The position numbers and the translations under genes were made by a program. A model generated the notes under the pieces. It was not told where the DNA came from. It saw only the letters and a list, made by a program, of their open reading frames with translations, and ran no database searches. Shown piece after piece: positions 18,507 to 28,376 of a stretch of DNA of 64,000 nt. Origin of the DNA: AAA164-E04 sp014239995. Its GTDB lineage: Bacteria > Verrucomicrobiota > Verrucomicrobiia > Limisphaerales > AAA164-E04. Positions within the stretch are counted from its first letter, which is position 1. Every line of letters begins with the position of its first letter. The DNA is taken from NCBI GenBank assembly GCA_029247315.1, contig JAQWLM010000099.1, forward strand, positions 1 through 64,000, in the 5' to 3' direction.

Positions 18507-20093
18507 TCAGTTTCTCGTGGCCTTACCGCTTTGAGTGTTCTTTTGAAAATGCAGTGATGACAGTTCTGGTTTGACTGGAGCCAGTCCGCGGCCTTTGACT
18601 CGATCGACCTTCTTGGCCAAGCGAAACCATTCGCTTGACATGGCTTTGACCCTTTCCGGGTAACGTGCTGCTAAATCCTGTGTTTCCGTGCGGTCATGAT
18701 CGATGTGATAGAGTTCCCAGCGTCCCAGTTTTGCAGAAACAAGTTTCCATGGACCTTGTCTGAGCGCTCGATCTGTGCCGAACTGAAAATAAAGGCTTTG
18801 GTGGGGATCGCGTATTTTTCCATGAAAGATGGGTACGAGCGACTTACCCTGAAGGGGATCGATTTTCCGATTTTCGATTTCTGAAGGGTAAGCAGCGTCT
18901 CCCAGTTCGGTAAGCGTGGCCATGACATCGATCAGGTGTGCAGGTTGATCTGTGACAAAGCTGCCATCCTTCAGGGAGCGTATTCCATCGTTCAACTTAA
19001 GTTTCAGTCCCTTTGGCCAGTGAGCAATCAGGGGTGAACTGATCCCACCCTCATGTTGGTTTTGCTTGTAAAGACGGAAGGGGGTGTTGCCAAGGTGCGC
19101 CCAGCTTGCGTCGTAGGTCCAGTAGGATTCAGGGTCCCAGGGTTTGAGGTGACGTCCTCGTGTCCGTTCAAAAGGACATGCGCCATTGTCCGAACAGAAA
19201 AGAATCAGGGTGTTGTCGTAGATATCCTTGGCCTTCAGGTAATCAACCAGGCGACCGATACCCTGATCCATGATATCTACCATGGCAGCGAAAACTTCCA
19301 TACGTTCGGATTCCCAAACCTTCTCGGAGGAGGCGACATTGTTCCATGCTGGTATGTGCCTCGGTCGGGGGGAGAGTTTCCATTTGTTTGGGAGAAGTCC
19401 AGACTTCAACTGCCGTTCGTGACGTTGTTGCCTGAGCACATCCCAACCTTCCTGGTATCGTCCTTTGTATTTGCGCACACTCTTCTCAGGAGCCTGAAGG
19501 GGGTAGTGTGGAGCGTTGTAGGCGACATAAAGGAAGAAAGGCTTCTTTGTCTGAGTTGCTTCATCAAGGAATTGCAGCGCAAAATCCGTCATGGCGTGTG
19601 TGGTGTAAAAGGGTTTTCCATTGAGCAAGGCCGGCACCTCCCATTTTTTGCCATGATAGCGGAAAGAGTTGTCTCCAGTGAAAAAATTGACTGCTCCTGA
19701 GAGATGCCCCCAGTAACGATCGAAACCGAACTCGGTAGGCTGCTTGCTCAAGTGCCATTTTCCTGACATGGCAGTAAAATATCCCGCTGAGCCCAACACC
19801 TCCGCCAGTGTGGCACCTCGACTCAAGGATTCACCTCCAGCCTGGTTGCAGTAAAGGCCTGTCAGGAGCGAGACTCTGGAAGAGTGGCACTTGGCGGTAT
19901 TGTAGAACTGGGTAAAACGGAGCCCCGACTGGGCCAGAGCGTCCAGGTTCGGGGTGCTGATTTCAGAACCATAGCAGCCAAGGTCAGCGAACCCCAGATC
20001 GTCTGCCATGATAAGAAGAATATTGGGGCGTTCACTGGCCAGACTCAAACCATGAGCGAATAGTGCAATGCTGAAGATGAACCGAAAAGCCAT
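18507..20093 (-). CDS. secreted formylglycine-dependent sulfatase (S1 family)
   Basis: The 528-residue product has a signal peptide ('FRFIFSIALFAHGLSLAS'), metal ligands 'MADDLGFAD' (Asp31, Asp32) and the signature C-H-S-S-R at 69-73, where Cys69 is the formylglycine site. It also has 'GKWH' (111-114), 'NAPHYPLQ' with His196, and 'SDNG' in 'LILFCSDNGACPF'. It differs from the other sulfatase in having Ser, not Pro, at the third signature position. It begins 41 bp after the large Ig/propeller gene and precedes the HELAH peptidase gene, forming a probable three-gene operon. Substrate unknown. Confidence 0.9.
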   Translation of the reverse strand: MAFRFIFSIALFAHGLSLASERPNILLIMADDLGFADLGCYGSEISTPNLDALAQSGLRFTQFYNTAKCHSSRVSLLTGLYCNQAGGESLSRGATLAEVLGSAGYFTAMSGKWHLSKQPTEFGFDRYWGHLSGAVNFFTGDNSFRYHGKKWEVPALLNGKPFYTTHAMTDFALQFLDEATQTKKPFFLYVAYNAPHYPLQAPEKSVRKYKGRYQEGWDVLRQQRHERQLKSGLLPNKWKLSPRPRHIPAWNNVASSEKVWESERMEVFAAMVDIMDQGIGRLVDYLKAKDIYDNTLILFCSDNGACPFERTRGRHLKPWDPESYWTYDASWAHLGNTPFRLYKQNQHEGGISSPLIAHWPKGLKLKLNDGIRSLKDGSFVTDQPAHLIDVMATLTELGDAAYPSEIENRKIDPLQGKSLVPIFHGKIRDPHQSLYFQFGTDRALRQGPWKLVSAKLGRWELYHIDHDRTETQDLAARYPERVKAMSSEWFRLAKKVDRVKGRGLAPVKPELSSLHFQKNTQSGKATRN

Positions 20094-20134
20094 GCACTCA
20101 TTGTCATGAGTTTTACTATTAAATCAATCGAGAT

Positions 20135-23100
20135 TTATTCGGCGAGATACACACGATAGAAACGATGACTTCCAGTCAGAGCCTCATTATCAACGAAAAT
20201 GAAGGTGCTATCGGTGGTTTGGGCATTAGCTACAACATGCCAGTTGGTGAAATCATCGGTAGACTGAATCACGAAAGGGATATTTGGTGCTGCTTGAATG
20301 GTCAGTTGCATGCCTTGATCCTGGAGGGATACGGTTTCCACCGATAATCCCACCTCCAGATCGTAGGCCAAATGAACCGTTCCAGTGACCGCATTCACGC
20401 CATCCACTGCAATATAATAAATACCGCCTTGGGTCACTGGAAAGTTAACTCTGCTGTCGAGACCGTCCATGCCCCCGTCATTGTCACAGGCGATTTCGTT
20501 CAATGATTCAAAACTGCTGTTGGAGGATGTATAGGCTGCAATAACGGTATTAAAATCACTTCCATCGGTTGAGATACTAAGGTTCCCGTCGGCTGGTGCC
20601 TGATATGCAAACCATTGTGAGGCACCACCAGGGACTCCGCAATGGTCGGGTTCATTCACTTCCTTCGTGGCCCCGAAAGTGTTAAAGATCTGCGCTCCTG
20701 TGAACCCTGTCACGAGGGATACAGCTCGTGGGGCAAAGGGCAGATCGGGGCTCATTGGTTTGAAAAGAGGGACAGGATTATTTTCCTGTATGGCATTAAA
20801 CAAGTCGGCGAATTTTTCCTCCAGAACCAGTTCCCTGATGATCTTTCCAAGGCGTGGTACATTGACTGTGCAAGTTGCGACCCGACTCCTGGTGGTCAAG
20901 TCGCCCGCTGTGATACTGATCCAATAAGCGCCAGCAGTTTCTGCCTCTGCTGAAGAAATGCTATATTCCGCCTCCGTTGCACCTGGAATCGCCGCTCCGT
21001 TGTGAAACCATTGAAGGCTTACCCCCGTGAGATTCCCGGCGATAGAGGTGGTCATTGTGTAAGGAGCACCAAGGTTCATGGTCATTTTTTGCGGTGTAAT
21101 CCTGATACTTGGTAATGTGATGGCAATTGCTGTATCAAGTCTCCAACTCAAGAGTAAATTTCCGCTTGATCCGTTAAAGCCATCGATAGCAATCAAATAA
21201 TCGACTCCTCCGATGGCGTTGAATTCCAGTTTGCTGGTGGAAAAACCACCGCGGTCATCATCGTATTCAATCTCTGTCAGTTGGGTCAGGTCATTGCCGG
21301 CATAAACAGATAGAAGTGTGTCAAAACTCGACCCACGCAACGAGAACGTTGCCAGCCCTGAGGAATCTGGTCTCCATCGATACCAGATCGACTTCCCCCC
21401 ACGTTTTTTACCATGCCTGGGCTCTCCGTTTTCCTCGGTGGCTTCTTTGTTGGAAGCACGTATTATTCCCAAACCACCGGCAATGGGCGTGGCATCGTCA
21501 AATTGATCTGCACCTTCCAAGAGAGGCAAGTCCATGGAAACAACCACAGGATTGGTCCATAGATGACCTTCCGGGTTTTTGGCACGCAATTGGTAGTTAC
21601 CCGAGTTAAACTCATTCAAGCCGGGCACCAATGTCAGTGTCTCCTTGTTCTCTCCCTTCAACCGTTCGCCATTGAGAAACCATTGATAAAATATGGGTTC
21701 GGCTCCAGAAATCCCATAATCCAGGGTTAATTGAGAACCTTTCGGGAGGTAAATGTCGTTTAAATCCTGAGAAGTCTGGGGTCTTCCCGTTGGTGCGAGC
21801 AATACATTGAATGGGAGGCCCTCAGAGATGGTAACGCCACCGAGGTTATCGTAGACCCTCGCAAAAAAATGCCCTGTCATGGCTGCTTTTGAGGCAAAAA
21901 CCATGGTGTAAGGAGCGATTTGATCCGTGGCGATCACTTCAGAGCCCTGAAGGAATTCAACGAGGGAAATTTCGCCATCAGGATCGCTTGCTTCAAGCTC
22001 GAAGGTCCACTGGCCAGGTGCCAAGAGGGGAGTTTGAAGCGTTTGTGTGTTCCAGTTCAAATCCGGCAGTTGATTTTTTACAGGTAGTACGGCAGCCATG
22101 CCCAAGGTGACCATTTGGGGAGCGTTTTTGAAAAGGCTGAAACCTGATAATACAACATTGCCATCATCGTCTGCATCGATGTGTGTTGCCTGCTCTGATA
22201 CTGGACCTTCCTGTAGCGACCTGGTTTCAAAAATGTGTTCACCGCTGGGACTGAATTTTAGCACGGCAAAGTCTTCCTTAGTTGAAGGGCTGAATCGTGT
22301 TGACGATAAATAAATATTTCCCAGTGAATCCAAATCCATGGAGGAAACGGTGTCGCTTTGGTTTGACGTATTATTGGGAATTTGCAGGGACCAGGACACT
22401 GCACCCGTGGGAGTGCATTTTGCCAGCAATGGCTGAGGCGTGGTTGCCGCAAGCTGGGTTTCTCCGACAAGGATAAGGTTGCCCGAGGTATCCACTTTGG
22501 CCATCTTAGGAATGTCATTTGCCATGTGGGGCATGACCAAGGTTTGCACCCAAGATTTTTCGCCTTCCGTATTCAGGCGCAGGATTTGAATGTCGATACC
22601 CGTGGATGGATCCTTCACGGTACCCAGCAGGTAAAGAGTCTCGTCGAGTCCCTTATGTAAACTCGCAGGCTCGTAATCCAAGAGGCCGATTGCTCCGAGA
22701 TCTGTCGTCCATTGCAAATGACCGTCGATGGAATACTTTCGAACCTGCACACCTGATTGGATGCGGTCTGTCTTGGCTGCGCGTCCGAGAATGACAATGT
22801 CGCTGGATGGCATAATGGCCATGTCAAGTGCGGTGAAATTGGAATCGGTCTTATCCCGAATGGTGAACGATGAAAGACCTGAATCCATGTCCAGTATTTG
22901 AATTTCCATGCCCGTGTAATGCTCCGACACGACATTGTTCAGGATGTAGAGATTGTCGCCATGATTTCCCTGGAAATCCACAAAGTTCAGTTGTTCATCC
23001 AGCGCAATGTCCGGGGAAAACGTCCATCGAACATTCGCGTCCTTTCCGACGGAGGCCAGGAAGGGAACTTGCACGGGATCCTTGGAGGGATGAGCCTGAG

Positions 23101-23800
23101 GGGCGTCCATTAGATCTTCCAATCGCAGGCGTGTCGTTCCTCCAATAATGACGTTATCGTGTTTGTCCAATAGGGCTTTGATGGGATCTTCTTGGCTATG
23201 ATCATTGAATGAAACACGTCTTGCCCATTCCTGGATGCCTGCATCATCGTATTTCACCACCATCATGTCATGGTTGCTGGTTTCCTCAGAAACGAATTCA
23301 GCTGCGACCATGGCACCCCCATCTTGAAGAATAAATGTATCACGCGGATTTGATCTCGATCCGCTCTGGCTTTCAAAACGAGCGTTCCAGGTGCCTTGTA
23401 AACTCCCCTTGTCTGCTGGATTGATCGTAATCTTCATGGGATTCGATGTTGCATCCCCCAGTGCATTGCTCACTTGGACGGTGTAGATACCGACCTGGGT
23501 TTCTGAAAGGTTCAAAATCAGGTTGTTGGGCTTATTGGCGCCAGGAATGGCAAGGCCATTGAACAACCACTGATAGCGTAATGGTTCGCTTCCAGCAGCC
23601 TCAATAAAGAGTTGAAAGCTGTTGCCTGCCTTTGTTTCGAGTGAACCTGTTTGCCTTACAATGCTCGGTGGTGTTGCCTCCTGTGTGAGGCCCCTCTGTA
23701 GCCATGGGAATTGGATCAAGTGTATGAGCGCCATCAGGCATATGACCCGCATGCAGAACGGGGTGGCTTGAGGGGTAAGCTGAAATGGGGGGTAAGACAT
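20135..23800 (-). CDS. giant exported Ig-like / beta-propeller surface protein
   Basis: The 1221-residue product starts with a signal region (residues about 15-42; Met17 is an alternative start). Order of parts: an Ig-like domain ('YQWLFNGLAIPGANKP', about 47-125); a long run of SBBP/propeller-type repeats (about 140-620); a 'DPDGEISLVEFLQG' cadherin/Ig-like unit; another Ig domain ('FYQWFLNGERLKGENKETL'); a pre-peptidase-like beta domain ('FSLRGSSFDTLLSVYAG'); a further Ig domain; and a second pre-peptidase-like domain ('STDGSDFNTVIAAYTS'). It ends in 'FTNWHVV...HRFYRVYLAE', a short C-terminal module often seen on exported Verrucomicrobiota proteins. It heads an operon with a sulfatase and a metallopeptidase. 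A surface or binding role is inference. Confidence 0.75.
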   Translation of the reverse strand: MSYPPFQLTPQATPFCMRVICLMALIHLIQFPWLQRGLTQEATPPSIVRQTGSLETKAGNSFQLFIEAAGSEPLRYQWLFNGLAIPGANKPNNLILNLSETQVGIYTVQVSNALGDATSNPMKITINPADKGSLQGTWNARFESQSGSRSNPRDTFILQDGGAMVAAEFVSEETSNHDMMVVKYDDAGIQEWARRVSFNDHSQEDPIKALLDKHDNVIIGGTTRLRLEDLMDAPQAHPSKDPVQVPFLASVGKDANVRWTFSPDIALDEQLNFVDFQGNHGDNLYILNNVVSEHYTGMEIQILDMDSGLSSFTIRDKTDSNFTALDMAIMPSSDIVILGRAAKTDRIQSGVQVRKYSIDGHLQWTTDLGAIGLLDYEPASLHKGLDETLYLLGTVKDPSTGIDIQILRLNTEGEKSWVQTLVMPHMANDIPKMAKVDTSGNLILVGETQLAATTPQPLLAKCTPTGAVSWSLQIPNNTSNQSDTVSSMDLDSLGNIYLSSTRFSPSTKEDFAVLKFSPSGEHIFETRSLQEGPVSEQATHIDADDDGNVVLSGFSLFKNAPQMVTLGMAAVLPVKNQLPDLNWNTQTLQTPLLAPGQWTFELEASDPDGEISLVEFLQGSEVIATDQIAPYTMVFASKAAMTGHFFARVYDNLGGVTISEGLPFNVLLAPTGRPQTSQDLNDIYLPKGSQLTLDYGISGAEPIFYQWFLNGERLKGENKETLTLVPGLNEFNSGNYQLRAKNPEGHLWTNPVVVSMDLPLLEGADQFDDATPIAGGLGIIRASNKEATEENGEPRHGKKRGGKSIWYRWRPDSSGLATFSLRGSSFDTLLSVYAGNDLTQLTEIEYDDDRGGFSTSKLEFNAIGGVDYLIAIDGFNGSSGNLLLSWRLDTAIAITLPSIRITPQKMTMNLGAPYTMTTSIAGNLTGVSLQWFHNGAAIPGATEAEYSISSAEAETAGAYWISITAGDLTTRSRVATCTVNVPRLGKIIRELVLEEKFADLFNAIQENNPVPLFKPMSPDLPFAPRAVSLVTGFTGAQIFNTFGATKEVNEPDHCGVPGGASQWFAYQAPADGNLSISTDGSDFNTVIAAYTSSNSSFESLNEIACDNDGGMDGLDSRVNFPVTQGGIYYIAVDGVNAVTGTVHLAYDLEVGLSVETVSLQDQGMQLTIQAAPNIPFVIQSTDDFTNWHVVANAQTTDSTFIFVDNEALTGSHRFYRVYLAE

Positions 23801-24108
23801 TTTGAGGCGTGAATCTTAGTTGAAGTTACAAAGTTTGTTTTCTCTTTTCTGTTTAGCAGAAACAGTGCCATTATTATCTACTTGAAAGGCTTGGGTTTCA
23901 GTAAGAAGCTTTAGAGTTTGTAACATGCACTGGACGAGATGTTTACAACTATTTTGGAAGTGAAATGAGCTCGCCTCATTGGGATGTTGCAAGGTGGACG
24001 ATTCTAATTTAAATGGTCAAATCCCCATATCTACGACCGGCTTTTGGGGCTTGTCAGACCATCTCTTTAGTCTTTCTTTTGAGGGAATTCGGACTAAATT
24101 ATCCCCAT

Positions 24109-24807
24109 ATGTTGTCACCCAAGCATTATCTTAACATGAATGCATGTGAACATGCTGACTTGTTTGATGGACTCGACCGTGTGTGGGAGGCTCTCAAACG
24201 TCTTACGGATTATATTGAACAAAATTTACGCAAAGAAAAGCACCACAAAACTTTAGGTGATCCAGGATTCATTGGTCAGGACGTTTTTATTGGCGAAGGC
24301 ACCATCGTGGAAGGTGGTGCAATGATTAAAGGGCCCGCCATTATTGGAAAAAATTGTCAAATTCGACATAACGCATACGTGCGGGAAAACGTCATCATTG
24401 GCGATCGGTGTGTGGTAGGCAACTCGACAGAGATTAAACACAGTATCCTGCTTGATGAGGCCGTTGCGCCTCATTTCAACTATGTGGGTGATTCCATCTT
24501 GGGTTCTCATGCCCATCTTGGTGCCGGTGTGAAAATTTCGAATTTCAAACTCACCAAGGATAACATTACCGTTGATGAGGTGGACCAGCTTGGAATCCCC
24601 TTGGATACTGGCCTCAGGAAACTAGGTGCTGTGATTGGCGATCATGCAGAAGTTGGGTGCAATGCTGTTTTGAATCCTGGAAGCCTGATCGGGCGTCATT
24701 CGGTAGTGTATCCCAATGTTTTCTGGCGCGGTATTTTACCCGACAACATGATTGTCAAAAACCGCGCTCAAACTGATGTTGTCGTGATGCGTCCGCGTTC
24801 ATACTGA
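24109..24807 (+). CDS. left-handed beta-helix (hexapeptide) transferase-like protein
   Basis: The product shows repeated hexapeptide turns, such as 'IGQDVFIGEGTIVEGGAMI', 'VIIGDRCVVGNSTEI' and 'AVIGDHAEVGCNAVLNPGSL', forming a left-handed beta-helix of the sugar N- or O-acyltransferase superfamily. It most resembles the C-terminal domain of GlmU/sugar nucleotidyltransferases but has no nucleotidyltransferase domain. I chose ATG 24109 because residues from there onward match the helical N-terminus usual in this family. The frame is open back to ATG 24013, and no Shine-Dalgarno decides between them. It lies 21 bp before the helicase gene. Acyl donor and acceptor are unknown. Confidence 0.7.
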   Translation: MLSPKHYLNMNACEHADLFDGLDRVWEALKRLTDYIEQNLRKEKHHKTLGDPGFIGQDVFIGEGTIVEGGAMIKGPAIIGKNCQIRHNAYVRENVIIGDRCVVGNSTEIKHSILLDEAVAPHFNYVGDSILGSHAHLGAGVKISNFKLTKDNITVDEVDQLGIPLDTGLRKLGAVIGDHAEVGCNAVLNPGSLIGRHSVVYPNVFWRGILPDNMIVKNRAQTDVVVMRPRSY

Positions 24808-24828
24808 CATCTTCGGATTCCATCTTCC

Positions 24829-26952
24829 ATGATCAGAGTTGCCGATGGTGAAGCAGGAGGAGGGGGTGGCACTACCGATTTGGCGGATCAAGTCGGAATG
24901 ATCTTTTCTGAAAGCGGCTTGTTATCCAGAGCCAGCAACTTCGAGTACCGTCCCCAGCAACAATCCATGGCCGTTGCCGTTGCTGAGGTCCTTACGAAGG
25001 AGGATCACTTAATGGTTGAGGCTGGTACGGGTGTCGGAAAAAGCCTCGGATACCTTGTGCCAGCCATTTTGCATGCGGTTACCGAGGGGAAGCGAGCCGT
25101 GATCTGTACCCATACCATCAACCTTCAAGAACAGCTTGTAATGAAGGATCTACCCATGCTGCGAAAGATTCTTCCCGTGCAGTTCTCTTTTACAATGCTG
25201 AAAGGACGTCACAATTACCTGTGCACACGACGTCTTCACAAAGCCATTCAAATGGCAGAGGGTCTTTTCACGACGTCTGAAAGCGCTGAACTGCAGTTTC
25301 TGCTTGAATGGTCCAACCAAACAACTGACGGCAGCCTGTCAGATCTGCCAGAAGCACCAAATCCCAAAGTCTGGGCTCAGGTATGTTCGGAGCGTGGGCT
25401 TTGTTCGCCCAAGATGTGCGGTCCCAAGTCCGATTTTTCTCAATCACAGGCCATTTGTCATTTTCAGCGAGCAAGGCAGCGTATCCTGTCGGCAGATGTT
25501 GTCGTGTTGAACCATACTCTTTTTTTTACCCTTCTTAACACCATGGAAGAGCCTTCGGATGGAGGGGTATTGTTTCGTAATGATTTTGTCATTTTTGACG
25601 AGGCTCACACATTAGAGAAGGTCGCCTCGCGGCATATTGGGCTTGGTATTTCCAGTGGGCAAACGCATTTTGCATTGAATCGGCTTTGGAATCCATCCAC
25701 CCAGAAAGGACTCCTTTCACAGCTCAGAAAAGGTAAGGTCATTCAGCAAGTGGGCGAAGTGCACGAACAGGCCGATGCTTTTTTTAAAAATGTTGAGGCT
25801 GCGTGTGATGAGATTATTCACGATTCAAAAAGCTCGGCCACAGGGAAAAACAAGCCCTGGAATCTCGCGGGCTCCTGGAGGGAACTACGCATCCGGCATG
25901 CCGATTTTGTCGAGGACGTATTGACCTTACCCTTGCAGCGCCTTCGTCATTCGATCACTGAACTCATCAAGACATCAGATGACCGTGAAATAGGACAGGA
26001 ATTGCAGGAATGCAACAGGCGTCTTGCCGACCTTAAGGAGACTCTAGCGATGTTCTTGAGTCAGGAATATGCATCTTATGTTTATTGGGTAGAAAAAGGC
26101 GGCAGAACCGGTCAGAATATGTCTCTGCACGCCGCTCCGGTGGATGTGTCCGAATTTCTTCGGCATCGACTTTTTGACAGTGGTACTTCGATTGTCATGA
26201 CCAGTGCCACATTGTCCATGGAGGGGAAAACGGACAATGCTACCTCCAGAAAAAGAGGCGTGAGCGGAGTGATGCGGCGAGGTATGGACTACTTTGTTAC
26301 GAGAATCGGTGCTTACGACGCAAGCACGTTGCAACTCGGATCACCCTTTAATTTCGCGCGTCAAATGAAGGTCTATATTCCCTCCAAAATGGTTGATCCG
26401 CGTCATGAGGAGTATCGTTCTAGCCTTTGCCACTGGATTGAGCATTTTACCGCAATGACCGAGGGTCGCGCTTTTGTTCTGTTCACCAATCTCAAGCTCA
26501 TGCGCGCCATAGGGGAAGCCATGCTGCCATACTTTGACGCATGTGACATTACGCTTTATATACAAGGCTCAGGTCTCCCTCGCTCAACGATGCTGGAGCG
26601 GTTTAAGGAGGACGAATCTTCCGTGCTTTTTGGTGCAGACAGTTTCTGGCAAGGAGTAGATGTGCCAGGTAATTCCCTTAAGAATGTCATTATCACGCGC
26701 CTCCCGTTCGCTGTACCAGACCATCCACTGACCGAAGCACGGGTTGATCAGATCATGGCCCGTGGAGGGGATGCTTTTTTCGAATACTCTCTGCCTGAAG
26801 CTGTCCTGAAATTCCGTCAAGGTATGGGGCGTCTCATTCGTACCCAGACCGATCAAGGTATCGTTGCCGTGCTGGACAACAGGGTGCTTCTCAAGCGCTA
26901 TGGTCAGTGCTTCCTGGATGCGATTCCTGATGCGCCGATTCAAACAATATAA
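24829..26952 (+). CDS. DinG/XPD-type ATP-dependent DNA helicase
   Basis: The 707-residue product is a superfamily 2 helicase of the DinG/YoaA (Rad3/XPD-like) group. The Walker A motif 'EAGTGVGKS' is at residues 64-72 and the DEAH box at 257-260 ('FDEAHTLE'). Conserved motifs V and VI appear as 'FGADSFWQGVDVPG' and 'QGMGRLIRTQTD'. Cysteines at about 132, 186, 192, 197 and 210 sit where the 4Fe-4S cluster of this family is held. Family members unwind DNA 5'->3' and act in repair or R-loop removal. It is seven bases upstream of the MFS gene. Confidence 0.88.
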   Translation: MIRVADGEAGGGGGTTDLADQVGMIFSESGLLSRASNFEYRPQQQSMAVAVAEVLTKEDHLMVEAGTGVGKSLGYLVPAILHAVTEGKRAVICTHTINLQEQLVMKDLPMLRKILPVQFSFTMLKGRHNYLCTRRLHKAIQMAEGLFTTSESAELQFLLEWSNQTTDGSLSDLPEAPNPKVWAQVCSERGLCSPKMCGPKSDFSQSQAICHFQRARQRILSADVVVLNHTLFFTLLNTMEEPSDGGVLFRNDFVIFDEAHTLEKVASRHIGLGISSGQTHFALNRLWNPSTQKGLLSQLRKGKVIQQVGEVHEQADAFFKNVEAACDEIIHDSKSSATGKNKPWNLAGSWRELRIRHADFVEDVLTLPLQRLRHSITELIKTSDDREIGQELQECNRRLADLKETLAMFLSQEYASYVYWVEKGGRTGQNMSLHAAPVDVSEFLRHRLFDSGTSIVMTSATLSMEGKTDNATSRKRGVSGVMRRGMDYFVTRIGAYDASTLQLGSPFNFARQMKVYIPSKMVDPRHEEYRSSLCHWIEHFTAMTEGRAFVLFTNLKLMRAIGEAMLPYFDACDITLYIQGSGLPRSTMLERFKEDESSVLFGADSFWQGVDVPGNSLKNVIITRLPFAVPDHPLTEARVDQIMARGGDAFFEYSLPEAVLKFRQGMGRLIRTQTDQGIVAVLDNRVLLKRYGQCFLDAIPDAPIQTI

Positions 26953-26958
26953 TATCGT

Positions 26959-28173
26959 ATGAATGATACTGACTGGAACAGGGTTCCGCGCGCCCTGTTT
27001 GTAGTGATGCTCATGCAGTTTGCTGTGGGTGGTTCGATTTTGCCGTTCATGTCCATGTGGCTTCAGGAAAACGGGCTGTCCTTTGCCTCCATTGGCACGA
27101 TTTTTTCAGTAGCCTCGTCGACATTTCTGGTTTTTCCTTTCCTGTGGGGGATGATTGCAGATCGCTACGTGCCCATTCAGAAGGTTTTCACCTTTCTGAA
27201 TGTCATGACGTGCCTTGCCTTGTTCTTCATGCAGACTCAAACAGGATTTGGTGGCATACTGATCAGTTTTTTGCTGTTCTATTCCTTTTACCACCCGACT
27301 TTCACCCTCATCAACGCACTCAGTTTTCAGTATCTGGCTAATCCTCGCGAGCAATTCGGATTCCTGCGGGCTTTTGGCTCCCTTGGATGGATGATTCCTT
27401 CTGCCGTGATCTTTGCCTGGCTGATGAAACGGAATGAATCGTCCATGCATTTTGTTTTGTATCTGGGGATGGCATTTGCATTGATTACCGCTGGGTGTAC
27501 CTTGTTTCTTCCCCAAATTAAAAAGATTGAAAATGAAGCCCTGTCTCCGAATAAGCCAAACTATTGGAAAAGCGTGCGTTTGCTTTTTCACAACAGGGAT
27601 TATGTGACCCTATTGGTGGCATTTTTTCTGATTTCTGGCTCATTTTCATATGTCGTATATTACGGTCCACCGTATCTCCTGGCCAACGGTGTAAGCAAAG
27701 CCTGGATTGGTCCCATCCAATGCATTGGGGTCGTGCTGGAAATTGCCATGTTGCCTTTTCTTCGTCATTATATTCGTCGATGGGGATTTGTTTCCGCGTT
27801 GCTCATTGGGTGCTTCAGCCTGGTCCTTAGACACCTGATTTACTATTACTCTACGAATCCTTGGATCCTTGCTCTGAGTTACTTACTTGCTGGTATGGTG
27901 ATCGTATTCTTTCACATCGGCGTAAGCATCCTGGTGAACATGATTGCCGAAAGATCTGTGCGCGCCACTGCACAGACTCTTTTGGTCGTGTTTGGTTCAG
28001 GAATTGGCCCGATGCTTGCCAATCTGGTCGCTGGCAAACTGGCAGAGGTATATGGCAATTCACTTAGACCGGTGTTTGGTTTCGGAACCTTGTTAGCCTT
28101 GGTTGCCTTCATACTGATCGCTTGGCGAGCTCCTCACTTGCGTAACATCCATGGCAGTGATGCATCTGCGTGA
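26959..28173 (+). CDS. MFS transporter (LacY/nucleoside-symporter-like)
   Basis: The 404-residue product has about 12 hydrophobic segments and the MFS motif A-like loop 'WGMIADRYVP' after the second helix. The start 'RALFVVMLMQFAVGGSILPF' and 'FGFLRAFGSLGWMI' fit the MFS_1-like group (oligosaccharide/nucleoside H+ symporter-like). It follows the helicase gene by six bases, so the two are probably transcribed together although functionally unrelated. The substrate is not predictable from sequence. Confidence 0.85.
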   Translation: MNDTDWNRVPRALFVVMLMQFAVGGSILPFMSMWLQENGLSFASIGTIFSVASSTFLVFPFLWGMIADRYVPIQKVFTFLNVMTCLALFFMQTQTGFGGILISFLLFYSFYHPTFTLINALSFQYLANPREQFGFLRAFGSLGWMIPSAVIFAWLMKRNESSMHFVLYLGMAFALITAGCTLFLPQIKKIENEALSPNKPNYWKSVRLLFHNRDYVTLLVAFFLISGSFSYVVYYGPPYLLANGVSKAWIGPIQCIGVVLEIAMLPFLRHYIRRWGFVSALLIGCFSLVLRHLIYYYSTNPWILALSYLLAGMVIVFFHIGVSILVNMIAERSVRATAQTLLVVFGSGIGPMLANLVAGKLAEVYGNSLRPVFGFGTLLALVAFILIAWRAPHLRNIHGSDASA

Positions 28174-28376
28174 TGGTAATGAAACCGCTTTATTCGGTGG
28201 TGGTGTACTTTTTGACGTGGCGTAAACTGGAATACAAGGAGAAGAACCTGGGATTGTTTTTGATCCTTTGGCTTCCGGATCTGCCGAGATATATCCCTTA
28301 TGGACGAGAGGTCCACCCTGTTCCAGAAAATGAGTTTTCTTGGTTTTACAACCTCATCAATTAGGCTGGGTGGATC

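Noticed and set aside
28170..28364. 64-codon frame between the MFS gene and the metallophosphoesterase gene
   Set aside because: It starts with a GTG overlapping the MFS stop and has an unremarkable sequence. It could be real but nothing supports it.
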